A stretch of DNA of 64,000 bases from Bacteroidota bacterium (GCA_017858735.1 JAFMBH010000001.1:1-64000); one strand, 5' to 3'; counted from the first letter of the stretch, positions 9,566-17,691 are shown. Made by a program: numbers and translations. The notes: generated by a model not told the origin, from the letters alone.

Positions 9566-10867
9566 ATGGATCTACAATCACTTTATCAGTTATTCCTTTC
9601 AGGTTGCGGAATAGCCACAGATTCAAGAAATGTAAAGAAAGGTGATATCTTTTTTGCCCTAAAAGGAGACAATTTTGACGGTAATCAATATGCCTCACAA
9701 TCATTACAAAACGGAGCGGTCTTAGCTGTTGTAGATAATTGGGATTTACCTGATAGTCCGGCTTTTTTTAAAGTGGCGGACAGTTTAGTAACTTTGCAGC
9801 AACTTGCAAACTTATATCGAAAACAATTTTCTATTCCTATTATTACCATAACTGGTAGTAACGGAAAAACGACTACCAAAGAACTTATTGCCGCCGTTTT
9901 AAATGCGCATTATCCGACGCATTTTACCAAAGGAAATTTTAATAATCATATTGGGGTTCCGCTAACTTTACTGGCTATGCCTTTAAATACTGAAATTGCA
10001 GTCATAGAAATGGGGGCTAATCATCAAGGGGAAATAAATGATCTATGCCAAATTGCGGAACCTACACATGGTTTGATTACTAATATTGGTAAGGCTCACC
10101 TGGAAGGCTTTGGTGGTGTGGAAGGGGTCAAAATAGGGAAATCCGAGCTTTATAAATACTTGAAGGATGGTTGTATTTTTCTTAATCAAATGGATGAGAC
10201 TTTAGTTTCTTTGTCATTGGGTAATAAAAAGAAGATAATTTATACTCTTTCAGATCAACCAGATCCCAATAATGGATTATATGAAATTGAAAATTTACCT
10301 ACGCAAGAATTTCTAAAGGTAGCTTTTCTATCAGAAAATGGGGAATATTTATTAGCACAAACCCATTTAACAGGTTATTATAATTTGGGGAATATTATGT
10401 CATCTATTGCAGTTGGAAAATATTTTAAAGTGCCTGGTTTTAAAATTAAAGCTGCGCTGGAAAGTTATGTGCCATCGCAAAATCGTTCCCAATATGTAGC
10501 TTATAAAGGCGGTAAAATTATTTTAGATGCTTATAATGCTAATCCTTCGAGTATGGAAGCAGCATTGAATAATTTATTTTCATTACAGCAATTAAATAAA
10601 ATCGCTGTTTTAGGTGATATGTTCGAATTGGGAGATGAAGCTTCTGTAGAACATAAAAGAATAGCTGATCTTGCTGACAATCCTTCTTTAAGCCAGGTTA
10701 TTTTAATCGGGAAAAATTTCGAACAAGTCGCTTTAGAAAAAAAATGGGTCCATTTTAATACAGCCTTAGAGGCAAAGAAATATTTTAATTCGTTACCTTT
10801 TTCTAATGCTTTACTCCTTATTAAGGGTTCAAGGGGAATGAAATTAGAATCATTATTAGAAATTTAA
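9566..10867 (+). CDS. murF: UDP-N-acetylmuramoyl-tripeptide--D-alanyl-D-alanine ligase MurF
   Basis: 433 residues from ATG 9566. An in-frame ATG at 9542 is rejected because it lies inside a terminator hairpin and adds residues unlike the family. The Mur ligase domains are in order: an N-terminal uridine-nucleotide domain (STDSRNVKKGDIFFALKG-type, here ATDSRNVKKGDIFFALKG), an ATP-binding centre with TITGSNGKTTTKE near residues 94-106, AVIEMGANHQGEI, and a C-terminal domain with DAYNANPSSMEAAL and VLGDMFELG. MurF adds D-Ala-D-Ala to the UDP-MurNAc-tripeptide in the cytoplasm, the last soluble step of peptidoglycan precursor synthesis. Confidence 0.96.
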   Translation: MDLQSLYQLFLSGCGIATDSRNVKKGDIFFALKGDNFDGNQYASQSLQNGAVLAVVDNWDLPDSPAFFKVADSLVTLQQLANLYRKQFSIPIITITGSNGKTTTKELIAAVLNAHYPTHFTKGNFNNHIGVPLTLLAMPLNTEIAVIEMGANHQGEINDLCQIAEPTHGLITNIGKAHLEGFGGVEGVKIGKSELYKYLKDGCIFLNQMDETLVSLSLGNKKKIIYTLSDQPDPNNGLYEIENLPTQEFLKVAFLSENGEYLLAQTHLTGYYNLGNIMSSIAVGKYFKVPGFKIKAALESYVPSQNRSQYVAYKGGKIILDAYNANPSSMEAALNNLFSLQQLNKIAVLGDMFELGDEASVEHKRIADLADNPSLSQVILIGKNFEQVALEKKWVHFNTALEAKKYFNSLPFSNALLLIKGSRGMKLESLLEI

Positions 10868-10894
10868 TTATATTGGGTTATAATAAATTTATTT

Positions 10895-12007
10895 ATGCTT
10901 GAAAATTGGTTAAAACCCTTACCACTTGTTAATCTTTGGTCAAATCATTCTTATCCCTGGCAATTAGGATCAAAGACTGCTTTTCATGCTGATGGTTTTG
11001 AATTACCCTCCTGGCACAGTTTTCCCCTTGCTTTAATTACATGTGATAGTGCCGGAATGACGGAGATGAGAAATGCGCTATATTCTTTTAAATGCTTTCA
11101 TGATGATTTTGATTTTTTGGATTTAGGTGTTTTGAGAAAATCTAATGATTCATTTGCTCTTCCACTTTTCGAAGAAATTTTTAATGCAGGTGTTTTTCCT
11201 ATTCTCGTTACTAATGATAGTTCTTTAAATAAATCATTTATGCAAGCTTTGCATAATGTGTATTCCTCTTTGCACTTAACAACCATTGATGATCGTTTCA
11301 GGTGTTTTCCATTTCAGTCTGCCTCAGAGTTTCCTTATTTAGACTCATTTTTATCAAGTGAAGGCGAGACCTCCGAGGGTGGCCATATTATTGGTGTGCA
11401 ATCACACTTAGTACCCTCAGAAGGCTTTACTTACTGTGATGAAAAAGGAGTTTCATTACATAGATTAGGTCAGGCGAAACAAAATCTAAAAGATTTAGAG
11501 CCTTCAATACGTCATGCTGATATTTGTATTCTTGAAATGTCCGCTTTAAAACACACCGATTTTCCCTGTCAAATACCTAAAAGTCCTAGTGGTTTTTTTC
11601 TTGAAGAAATTTGTCAACTTTCTCGCTATGCAGGATTAAGTGATACTTTAAAAGGGTTTAGTATATCAGGTTTTGATTTTAGTAGTTCAAGTAATCAAAT
11701 AGATTCCCAGGCATTAGCTCAGATTGTTTGGTATTTTTTAGATGGGTTTAATAATAAGAAAGGTGATTTCCCTGTTAACTTCGATGGTATGATGGAATAT
11801 TTAGTCGAAGTTAAAGAACATCAAGAAATACTTACTTTTTGGAAAAGTAATCGCAGTGGTCGTTGGTGGGTACAAATAGAAAAAGCCAATGCTTCAGATG
11901 AAAAAATTAATCTTCGTTTAATTCCTGTTTCCTATCAGGATTATTTAGACGCTTGTGAAGGTGAGCTTTCTACCAGGGTGTTAAAAGCATTGGTTAAATA
12001 TTCTTAA
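10895..12007 (+). CDS. Arginase/formiminoglutamase-family protein, probably non-catalytic
   Basis: 370 residues. The C-terminal half has the layout of the Bacteroidota arginase-family protein: an ADICILEMSALKHTDFP segment, then GFFLEEICQLSRYAGLSD, AQIVWYFLDGF and FWKSNRSGRWWVQI. The usual metal ligands of ureohydrolases (GGxHx, DAHxD, SxDxDxxDP) are missing or replaced; the position of the first motif reads VTNDSS and the second TIDDRFR. I infer a degenerate member with a structural or unknown role, not an arginase. It sits 27 bp after murF on the same strand and 11 bp before rhaM, so the three may be co-transcribed. Confidence 0.65.
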   Translation: MLENWLKPLPLVNLWSNHSYPWQLGSKTAFHADGFELPSWHSFPLALITCDSAGMTEMRNALYSFKCFHDDFDFLDLGVLRKSNDSFALPLFEEIFNAGVFPILVTNDSSLNKSFMQALHNVYSSLHLTTIDDRFRCFPFQSASEFPYLDSFLSSEGETSEGGHIIGVQSHLVPSEGFTYCDEKGVSLHRLGQAKQNLKDLEPSIRHADICILEMSALKHTDFPCQIPKSPSGFFLEEICQLSRYAGLSDTLKGFSISGFDFSSSSNQIDSQALAQIVWYFLDGFNNKKGDFPVNFDGMMEYLVEVKEHQEILTFWKSNRSGRWWVQIEKANASDEKINLRLIPVSYQDYLDACEGELSTRVLKALVKYS

Positions 12008-12018
12008 ACTATGCTTCT

Positions 12019-12333
12019 ATGGAGGTTTTGGCATTTAAAATGAAATTATTACCCGGTTATGCCGATGAGTACAAAAAAAGGCACGATTTGATTTGGCCAG
12101 AATTAAAAAGCCTGTTGAGTGCTCATGGAATCAGTGATTATAGTATTTTTTTAGACGAAGAAAGTAATTTTCTTTTTGGAAAAATGACGGTAGAAAATGC
12201 TGCCTCTTTAACCATTTTACCCGAATCTCCGCTGATGAAGGAATGGTGGGCGCACATGAAAGATATCATGGTTACTAATGATGACGCTTCCCCAGTTAGT
12301 ATTCCATTAAAACCAGTATTTTTTATGGAGTAA
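12019..12333 (+). CDS. rhaM: L-rhamnose mutarotase
   Basis: 104 residues, the usual length of RhaM. His22, in KKRHDLIWPEL, sits where the catalytic histidine of E. coli RhaM lies, and the paired tryptophans WWAHM near residue 75 are also conserved. The enzyme interconverts alpha and beta anomers of L-rhamnose in the cytoplasm. No other rhamnose genes are nearby, so it may act on rhamnose or a related sugar from scattered genes. Its 3-prime end overlaps the converging kinase gene by 11 bp. Confidence 0.9.
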   Translation: MEVLAFKMKLLPGYADEYKKRHDLIWPELKSLLSAHGISDYSIFLDEESNFLFGKMTVENAASLTILPESPLMKEWWAHMKDIMVTNDDASPVSIPLKPVFFME

Positions 12334-12982
12334 CTTTAAGGTTTATGTAATGCACCTTTGTTTCATAGTTTTGCAGTAATAGGTTATTCAGTAACTCAAA
12401 GGCATGAATATCTTTTTCAAAATCTAAATCTTCAATGCCTACTACTAAAATGGGATACTCGGGGTCCATTTTAAAAAAATCAAAATAAGCTTTTTGTATA
12501 TTTTCTAAATAGGTAGCGCTCATTTCCATCTCAAAAGAACGACCTCTTTTTTTTATCTGATGTAATAAATTTGGTACAGGTCTATGAAGATAAACAACTA
12601 AATCTGGTTTTTTGAAATGTGCGTTCAACACATGAAATAATCGGTTGAAGAGCCGGTATTCCTCCTCATTAAGATTATTCTTTGCAAACAAAAGGGTTTT
12701 AATAAAGATATAGTCAGAAATAATCTGTTGGTTAAAGAGGTCACCCTGTATGAGCTCTTCCTGCAACTGTCTATGTCTTTCTGTCATAAAAAATAGCTCC
12801 ACTGAAAAAGCATGTCTTTCCGGATTTTCATAAAAATAGGGAAGGAATGGGTTATCAGAAAATTGTTCTAATATCAAACGAGCATCATATTTTTCTTGAA
12901 GCTTACGACAAAATGTTGTTTTACCTACGCCGATATTACCTTCTATGACTATATAAGGGTAAGCTAATGATTCACTTTTCAT
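12323..12982 (-). CDS. Deoxynucleoside kinase
   Basis: 219 residues. A P-loop GNIGVGKT is at residues 15-22, followed by ILEQFSDNPFLPYFY and a TERHRQLQEE segment matching the ERx/DRx motif of the dNK family. LVVYLHRPVPNLLHQIKKRGR is the lid-like region. These cytoplasmic enzymes phosphorylate deoxyadenosine, deoxyguanosine or deoxycytidine for nucleotide salvage; specificity is not readable. The gene is 4 bp downstream of folK on the same strand, suggesting one operon, and overlaps rhaM tail-to-tail. Confidence 0.92.
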   Translation of the reverse strand: MKSESLAYPYIVIEGNIGVGKTTFCRKLQEKYDARLILEQFSDNPFLPYFYENPERHAFSVELFFMTERHRQLQEELIQGDLFNQQIISDYIFIKTLLFAKNNLNEEEYRLFNRLFHVLNAHFKKPDLVVYLHRPVPNLLHQIKKRGRSFEMEMSATYLENIQKAYFDFFKMDPEYPILVVGIEDLDFEKDIHAFELLNNLLLQNYETKVHYINLKVTP

Positions 12983-12986
12983 ACAT

Positions 12987-13478
12987 TCAATAAGGTTGCC
13001 ACTCTGTTACTTTTCCTTCATCTTTTACCATATTCAGTAATTCCTGATTGGTTTTTTTTAGTAAAGGATGTTGCATTTGTGGTAAAATTTCAAACAAAGG
13101 AACTAAAATAAATCGCCTTTTTTGAATGTGAGGATGAGGAATTTTCAAATTTTCTATATCTATAATTCTTTCTCCGTAATACAATATATCAATATCAATG
13201 GTTCTTGGACCATAATGTACCCTACGAATTCGCCCAAGTTCTCTTTCAATTAAATGAATATATTTAAGTAATTCATTGGGAGTTCGATCTGTTTGAACAG
13301 TAATGACTTGATTTAAATAACTGTCCTGATTATCAACTCCCCAGGGTTCTGTCTCATAAATATTTGAAGATAGTTGTATGGAGCCGATGTAGTTTTGAAT
13401 AGCTGTTTTAGATAACGTTAAATAATTTAACCTATCACCAACATTAGAACCTAAGCTAAGTACCGTTAGAACCTGCAT
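12987..13478 (-). CDS. folK: 2-amino-4-hydroxy-6-hydroxymethyldihydropteridine pyrophosphokinase (HPPK)
   Basis: 163 residues, normal for FolK. It shows SLGSNVGDR near residues 8-16, NIYETEPWG, IHLIERELGR and the signature GPRTIDIDILYYG, followed by IPHPHIQKRRFILVPL. HPPK transfers pyrophosphate from ATP to the pterin, a step in folate synthesis. It lies in a tight minus-strand row: xseA, xseB, folK, then the deoxynucleoside kinase, with gaps of 4-15 bp. Confidence 0.96.
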   Translation of the reverse strand: MQVLTVLSLGSNVGDRLNYLTLSKTAIQNYIGSIQLSSNIYETEPWGVDNQDSYLNQVITVQTDRTPNELLKYIHLIERELGRIRRVHYGPRTIDIDILYYGERIIDIENLKIPHPHIQKRRFILVPLFEILPQMQHPLLKKTNQELLNMVKDEGKVTEWQPY

Positions 13479-13490
13479 AGAATTTTTGAA

Positions 13491-13685
13491 TTATGACGTA
13501 CCTATTATTTGCTGAATATCTGCTTCTATGGAACGCATTTTTTGGGTACATAATTCTAATAAATAGGCTGCTCTGGAAACTTTTTCTGCTAATAACTCAA
13601 TGGAAAGGGCATCAGACTCCAGTTGATTTATTATTGTCTCTAATTCTGAATAAGCCTTTTCGTAACTTATGTTATCTGTATTCAT
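13491..13685 (-). CDS. xseB: Exodeoxyribonuclease VII small subunit
   Basis: 64 residues. It has the classic short helical hairpin of XseB: YEKAYSELETIINQLESDAL, then SIELLAEKVSRAAYLLELC. Several XseB chains bind one XseA chain to form the exonuclease VII that degrades single-stranded DNA. It sits 15 bp downstream of xseA on the same strand. Confidence 0.95.
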   Translation of the reverse strand: MNTDNISYEKAYSELETIINQLESDALSIELLAEKVSRAAYLLELCTQKMRSIEADIQQIIGTS

Positions 13686-13700
13686 TTTTTCTTGTTATGA

Positions 13701-14942
13701 TTATTTATTAATAATAATACTTTTGAAACTACCTTTTTCCCAGATGGTTTCAATCTCCATATTTGCTATTAAACCATCATTCAATGGTTTATTGTCAGGT
13801 AAAATTTTCGTAATCGAGAATCCTCTTTTTAAAGTGCTTGGGATGTTAACAAGACTTATTAATCTATCTAAATATGACAATTTTACCTTTTCTTTTTTTA
13901 GCCTGTTATCAACTAAATTGGGTAAATATTTTTGAATATTTTCAAGCTTAGTATTTGTTTTATCAATGACTCTCATAGGTCTTAAAGATAGTTCATGTTG
14001 AAACCGCAATATCCTTAGCTTAGCTTGTTGCACTTTATACTTAGCTATATCATTGATTTTTAAAACCATTTGTTGAATAGAAGTTTCGAAAGTTTGATTA
14101 TGATATAGCAGATATTCAGCTACGGCAGTGGGTGTTTTTAATGAAATACCTGCGACTATATCAGAGAGCGTTTCGTCCACTTCATGACCAATGCCAGTAA
14201 TGATTTTGATAGGAAAGGAAGAAATAGCGCGGCAAATATGTATGCTATCAAATCCCGCTAAATCTAATTTTGATCCTCCGCCTCGAAGGATTAGTACAAC
14301 ATCGAAGGTATATTTTGATTTCAATATTTCTTTTAGCTGATTAAGTACAGTTTCCTCCACAAGAGTCCCCTGCAGTGAAATAGGAAATAAAGTTAATGAA
14401 AAGGCATAATTCATTGCATTTTCGGTTAGTTGATGAACAAAGTCATGATAACCAGCTGCCTGATCATTACTAAGTACAGCTATTTTTTGGATAACGGGAG
14501 CAAGTGCGATTCGTTTATTTGGTTCATGTAACTTTTCAATGTAAATCAGTTTTTCAAGTTCCTGTCGTTGTTGAAATAATTTACCCAGAGTATAGGCAGG
14601 ATCTATATCATCGATAACAAGTTTTAAACCATATCTCACATTAAAATCTATCTGGACTAAAACTAAAACCTCTCTGCCAGTTTCTAGAAAACCTGTAATT
14701 GGTTCTGAAAGTTTTCCATTTATTTTCTGTAAAGTACCCTGCCAGATGACGGCACTTTGTTGCGCTATTATCTTGTCTGACTGACCTTCTTCTTTTTCAA
14801 TCAAATCTAAATAAGCGATTCCCCTTACTACTTTACAACCTGCTATTTCAGCTTTAACCCAAATTTTATCCTGGAAATTGAGGGAAAGAACTCTTTTTAT
14901 GAGGGTACCTAAATCATATAGTGAAAAAACATTTGATTCCAT
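13701..14942 (-). CDS. xseA: Exodeoxyribonuclease VII large subunit
   Basis: 413 residues. An N-terminal OB fold (FSLYDLGTLIKRVLSLNFQ and KIWVKAEIAGCKVVRGIAYLDL) is followed by the catalytic domain with LRGGGSKLDLAGFDS, ITGIGHEVDETLSDIVAG and KTPTAVAEYL. A basic helical C-terminal part binds XseB and ends with a short beta tail (LKRGFSITK). The complex cuts single-stranded DNA from both ends into acid-insoluble oligomers. Together with the adjacent xseB it forms the conserved pair. Confidence 0.96.
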   Translation of the reverse strand: MESNVFSLYDLGTLIKRVLSLNFQDKIWVKAEIAGCKVVRGIAYLDLIEKEEGQSDKIIAQQSAVIWQGTLQKINGKLSEPITGFLETGREVLVLVQIDFNVRYGLKLVIDDIDPAYTLGKLFQQRQELEKLIYIEKLHEPNKRIALAPVIQKIAVLSNDQAAGYHDFVHQLTENAMNYAFSLTLFPISLQGTLVEETVLNQLKEILKSKYTFDVVLILRGGGSKLDLAGFDSIHICRAISSFPIKIITGIGHEVDETLSDIVAGISLKTPTAVAEYLLYHNQTFETSIQQMVLKINDIAKYKVQQAKLRILRFQHELSLRPMRVIDKTNTKLENIQKYLPNLVDNRLKKEKVKLSYLDRLISLVNIPSTLKRGFSITKILPDNKPLNDGLIANMEIETIWEKGSFKSIIINK

Positions 14943-14970
14943 TCTGTTTCAATTTCTTAACGATGTATAC

Positions 14971-15804
14971 CTAATCATTTTTTCTAATGAAAAGAATATT
15001 AGCGACCGGTCTTTCTCCTTCCTGATCAAATTTTTTGTTATCAGAAGGATGATTTACAATACCATCTATTTTTTTTGTGTTCAAAAAAAGAGTGGTAGAC
15101 CCACCTCCATCTAAATTAATGGCATGTTGACAACCGCAAGATAATAGAAACTGTGAAAGTTCATTCAGATTTAATCCTGCAGCTTCTTTATGTCTGCCAT
15201 CGACGGCAACCAGCCATATTTCTTTTTTTCCTAAACAAATGGCACTTCGTGGGTGCTTTAAATCATTAAAAGGTCTTTTTTGAAGGTTATTAAATTGATT
15301 GTTATTTAAAAGTAAAGGGCCTGTTACTAATGCATCTTCAACGTTTTCAAGTATTGGAATACGATTTGCTCCCTCGGTTGGTAAAATTTCACTTTTTCCA
15401 TTTCCATAAATAACCAGTGCGTTGGCTCCCATTTCATTGTCCGACGACAAAACATTAGGTTTATTTTCATGAATGACTTGTCCGTCAGAAACTAAAAATG
15501 AGACAGAACCACCCGCTTTCATATCAAAGAAGCCTCCGTTTATGGCAGCTAGAGCATTAGTTTGTTTAGCAAAAGAACTGGTTTTTATCAAACTATCTTT
15601 AGCAAAAGCAAGATCTAATCTATACTTAGGGTATTTTGCTTTTAATATTAATATATATTGATTTCCCCAACTTTCATGGGTACCTGACCAATGTTCGAGC
15701 TTTATTCCTGCCTGAATTTTTTCAACTTTAGCTTTATTAAAAACTTGGGTAAAAGAAAATTTAGGTAAAAAAATAAAAATGCTTAATATATGGATGTATT
15801 TCAT
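14971..15804 (-). CDS. Phosphodiester glycosidase (NAGPA-like) family protein
   Basis: 277 residues from ATG 15804, chosen because a signal peptide (MKYIHILSIFIFLPKFSFTQ) starts there; the frame is open back to 15888. The core shows ALAAINGGFFDMKAGGSV, VEDALVTGPLLL, HPRSAICLGKKEIWLVAVDGR and NLDGGGSTTLFLN, the pattern of the phosphodiester alpha-N-acetylglucosaminidase (uncovering enzyme) fold. The protein is probably periplasmic or surface located and cleaves a sugar phosphodiester; its substrate is unknown. It may be the first gene of the xseA-xseB-folK-kinase run (28 bp gap). Confidence 0.85.
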   Translation of the reverse strand: MKYIHILSIFIFLPKFSFTQVFNKAKVEKIQAGIKLEHWSGTHESWGNQYILILKAKYPKYRLDLAFAKDSLIKTSSFAKQTNALAAINGGFFDMKAGGSVSFLVSDGQVIHENKPNVLSSDNEMGANALVIYGNGKSEILPTEGANRIPILENVEDALVTGPLLLNNNQFNNLQKRPFNDLKHPRSAICLGKKEIWLVAVDGRHKEAAGLNLNELSQFLLSCGCQHAINLDGGGSTTLFLNTKKIDGIVNHPSDNKKFDQEGERPVANILFIRKND

Positions 15805-16153
15805 AGGTAATTCTTTAACATGAAGGGTGATAAAACAACAAAAAATATCTTTTAATAAACCTTTAGTTACCGTTTTTTTTATGGCCATACTTCTTTTTCT
15901 TTCATATTCAAATATAACGAATTAATTGATCTACGTTGGTATATCCGAAGTATCTCTTTTCATAAAATATTGAATATTTATACTTTAATTAATTGAATGT
16001 TAATTAGTAAGGTGTATTTTTTTAAGTTATAGCGCATTGAATTATCCTATTTTTTGTCCTATCAAATACATTACAAATAGAAAATTTTAAATAATTAATC
16101 TTTTTCCAGGTTTCTTTTTTTGAATAAAGTCATTAGTTTTGTAAGGTTGTTAA
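15805..16153. other. Intergenic region before the tRNA genes
   Basis: About 350 bases of A/T-rich sequence. It holds the leader of the phosphodiester glycosidase gene (minus strand) and, at its right end, the promoter-like element of the tRNA pair. I see no open reading frame with family features, no repeat and no folded RNA beyond these. Confidence 0.6.
16134..16141 (+). promoter_or_regulatory. Putative -7 promoter element for the tRNA pair
   Basis: TAGTTTTG matches TAnnTTTG and ends 12 bases before the first base of tRNA-Val, so transcription would start at or just before the tRNA. Confidence 0.5.
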
Positions 16154-16228
16154 GGGTGATTAGCTCAGTTGGTTTAGAGCGCTGCTTTGACAGAGCAGAG
16201 GTCACTGGTTCGAATCCAGTATTACCCA
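16154..16228 (+). tRNA. tRNA-Val(GAC)
   Basis: A 75-base cloverleaf. The acceptor arms GGGTGAT and ATTACCC pair with one G-T wobble. The D arm is TAGCTCAGTTGGTTTAGAGC-like. The anticodon stem CTGCT/AGCAG encloses loop TTGACAG with anticodon GAC. The T arm reads CTGGTTCGAATCCAG. The discriminator base is A and CCA is not fully encoded (A then CG). The anticodon reads GUC/GUU valine codons. Confidence 0.95.
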
Positions 16229-16234
16229 CGAGAA

Positions 16235-16308
<74 letters not shown>

Positions 16309-16317
16309 CCCTTTAAG

Positions 16318-16341
16318 AGGCAATCTTCGGATTGCCTTTTT
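16318..16341 (+). terminator. Intrinsic terminator after the tRNA pair
   Basis: The perfect 8-bp stem AGGCAATC/GATTGCCT is closed by a stable TTCG tetraloop and followed by a run of T. It ends the tRNA transcript just before the converging effector-like gene. Confidence 0.9.
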
Positions 16342-16362
16342 CAATTAAAACATTATTAACGT

Positions 16363-17691
16363 TTATTCCATTTGAGAACGTTTCGCCTTATTCCTTTTCG
16401 CTTTATTATTCCATTTATTGCCTATATCCTCCAACCTGCCGGCTGATACCCCTTTAACACCGCCAGCTCCGGTGACTGTCAAACCACTAATTTCGGAAGT
16501 TGTCCATGCTATGGGTGAATTAAGTATTGTATTAAGTTCCAATTGGTTTAAAATATCAGCTTTTCTTTTCGCCACCGCTTCTCTACCCTTGGCACTCAAT
16601 TCGTGAATAAAAATGTTTCTGACCTTGGGATTTTTTCTTAACTCTGGTAATTCTGCCATCCAAAACACGGACCCAGTTCCAGTCCCTGTAGGCACATATA
16701 CATGAACATCTCCAGTGGCTTTGGCAGCAAAGTTGGCGCTCACTGCCGACCAAAAGTTAAAAGATCCGCCCCACTGCATATAGGGGTTTTTGTTTGCCAG
16801 CAAAAGGTCTCCATTGACGTTTTCCAAATCAGCATTGCTGCCATCAGTAGACCCAACCGCGAATAAATCTAATAACGCGCCCATACTGGTCCTATTCATT
16901 GGAGTTCCACCATTGGTGACACCCATTTTCTCGTTTAAATCTTCGTTGTTGGCAGCTGTACGACCGATTTCAATATTACTCCACAAGGTGACATTATTAA
17001 CTTGTAACTCTTCACCCTGTTCGGTTTCAATGAGTTCGGTAAGGAACTGAATGTCTTCTCTGAAGGCTTCCAATTTAGCTAACTGTATTTCAGTTGTATC
17101 AACTTCTTTTTTCCTAGCTTCAACTTTACCCCAATCTGTCTCCCCCCAATTCGGCAATAAAATTTCATGTCTTTTCATTGCTAAGGAAAATCTTTCCCAG
17201 ATACTAATCATTTCCTCTTCAGGGATTTCACGTTTCACCATTTTGCGGAGTTCTAGCGCAAATCTTAGGTAATATTTTTCATTTCGTTGCATGGTTTCTA
17301 TATCAGTCTCATTAGACGAAACCGTCTCTTCCAAAGTATCCTCACCTACGCGTTGAATGACGACGCCAGGGTTGGTTACGTCCTTCTGGTTGTGAGATAG
17401 TTGTGTAATTCCGTAATCCTTTATATCTTGAATTGGCGTTGAAGTATTTTGTTTCAACATTACTTTCAAATGTGCTTCTTGGGGAATATTTTTTGCCATT
17501 TGCTGAATAGCTTTCAGTTGATTAACCTGTGGGCTATGGTTAGCTATCTCTATAAGTTTTCTTTGAGCAATTGCTTCTGGTCGATTGTCCAAAAATTTAA
17601 ATTTGGATTCGCTATCGATTTGTTTTTGAGTAACTGGATTCATCACCGCTTGATTTTTCCTTTCAAATTTTCTATCAGCGTGTGTGTTCAT
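16363..17691 (-). CDS. Putative injection-system payload with CD38-like NAD glycohydrolase/cyclase domain
   Basis: 442 residues, no signal peptide and apparently no cysteine. Residues 34-80 (LDNRPEAIAQRKL, then NHSPQVNQLKAIQQMA) match the leader found on Bacteroidota proteins linked to extracellular contractile injection systems, and VIQR at 111-114 is a usual leader end. The DUF4157 core often found next is absent. A helical region covers about 130-225. Residues 235-400 align by eye with CD38/ADP-ribosyl cyclase: TLWSNI (W237), GALLD (D275), NFWSAVSANFAAKATGDVHV (W314), SVFWMAELPEL (E347) and NIFIHEL. These match CD38 W125, D155, W189, E226 and its VIH strand; CD38 E146 is Asn266 here. I infer an NAD-degrading toxin. 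It has a basic tail, and no neighbour looks like immunity. Confidence 0.6.
   Translation of the reverse strand: MNTHADRKFERKNQAVMNPVTQKQIDSESKFKFLDNRPEAIAQRKLIEIANHSPQVNQLKAIQQMAKNIPQEAHLKVMLKQNTSTPIQDIKDYGITQLSHNQKDVTNPGVVIQRVGEDTLEETVSSNETDIETMQRNEKYYLRFALELRKMVKREIPEEEMISIWERFSLAMKRHEILLPNWGETDWGKVEARKKEVDTTEIQLAKLEAFREDIQFLTELIETEQGEELQVNNVTLWSNIEIGRTAANNEDLNEKMGVTNGGTPMNRTSMGALLDLFAVGSTDGSNADLENVNGDLLLANKNPYMQWGGSFNFWSAVSANFAAKATGDVHVYVPTGTGTGSVFWMAELPELRKNPKVRNIFIHELSAKGREAVAKRKADILNQLELNTILNSPIAWTTSEISGLTVTGAGGVKGVSAGRLEDIGNKWNNKAKRNKAKRSQME

Noticed and set aside
16363-17691. Reading the C-terminal domain as an ART toxin or TIR NADase
   Set aside because: No R-S-E or H-Y-E triad and no TIR BB-loop pattern are visible, whereas the order W, D, W, E and surrounding strands match CD38.
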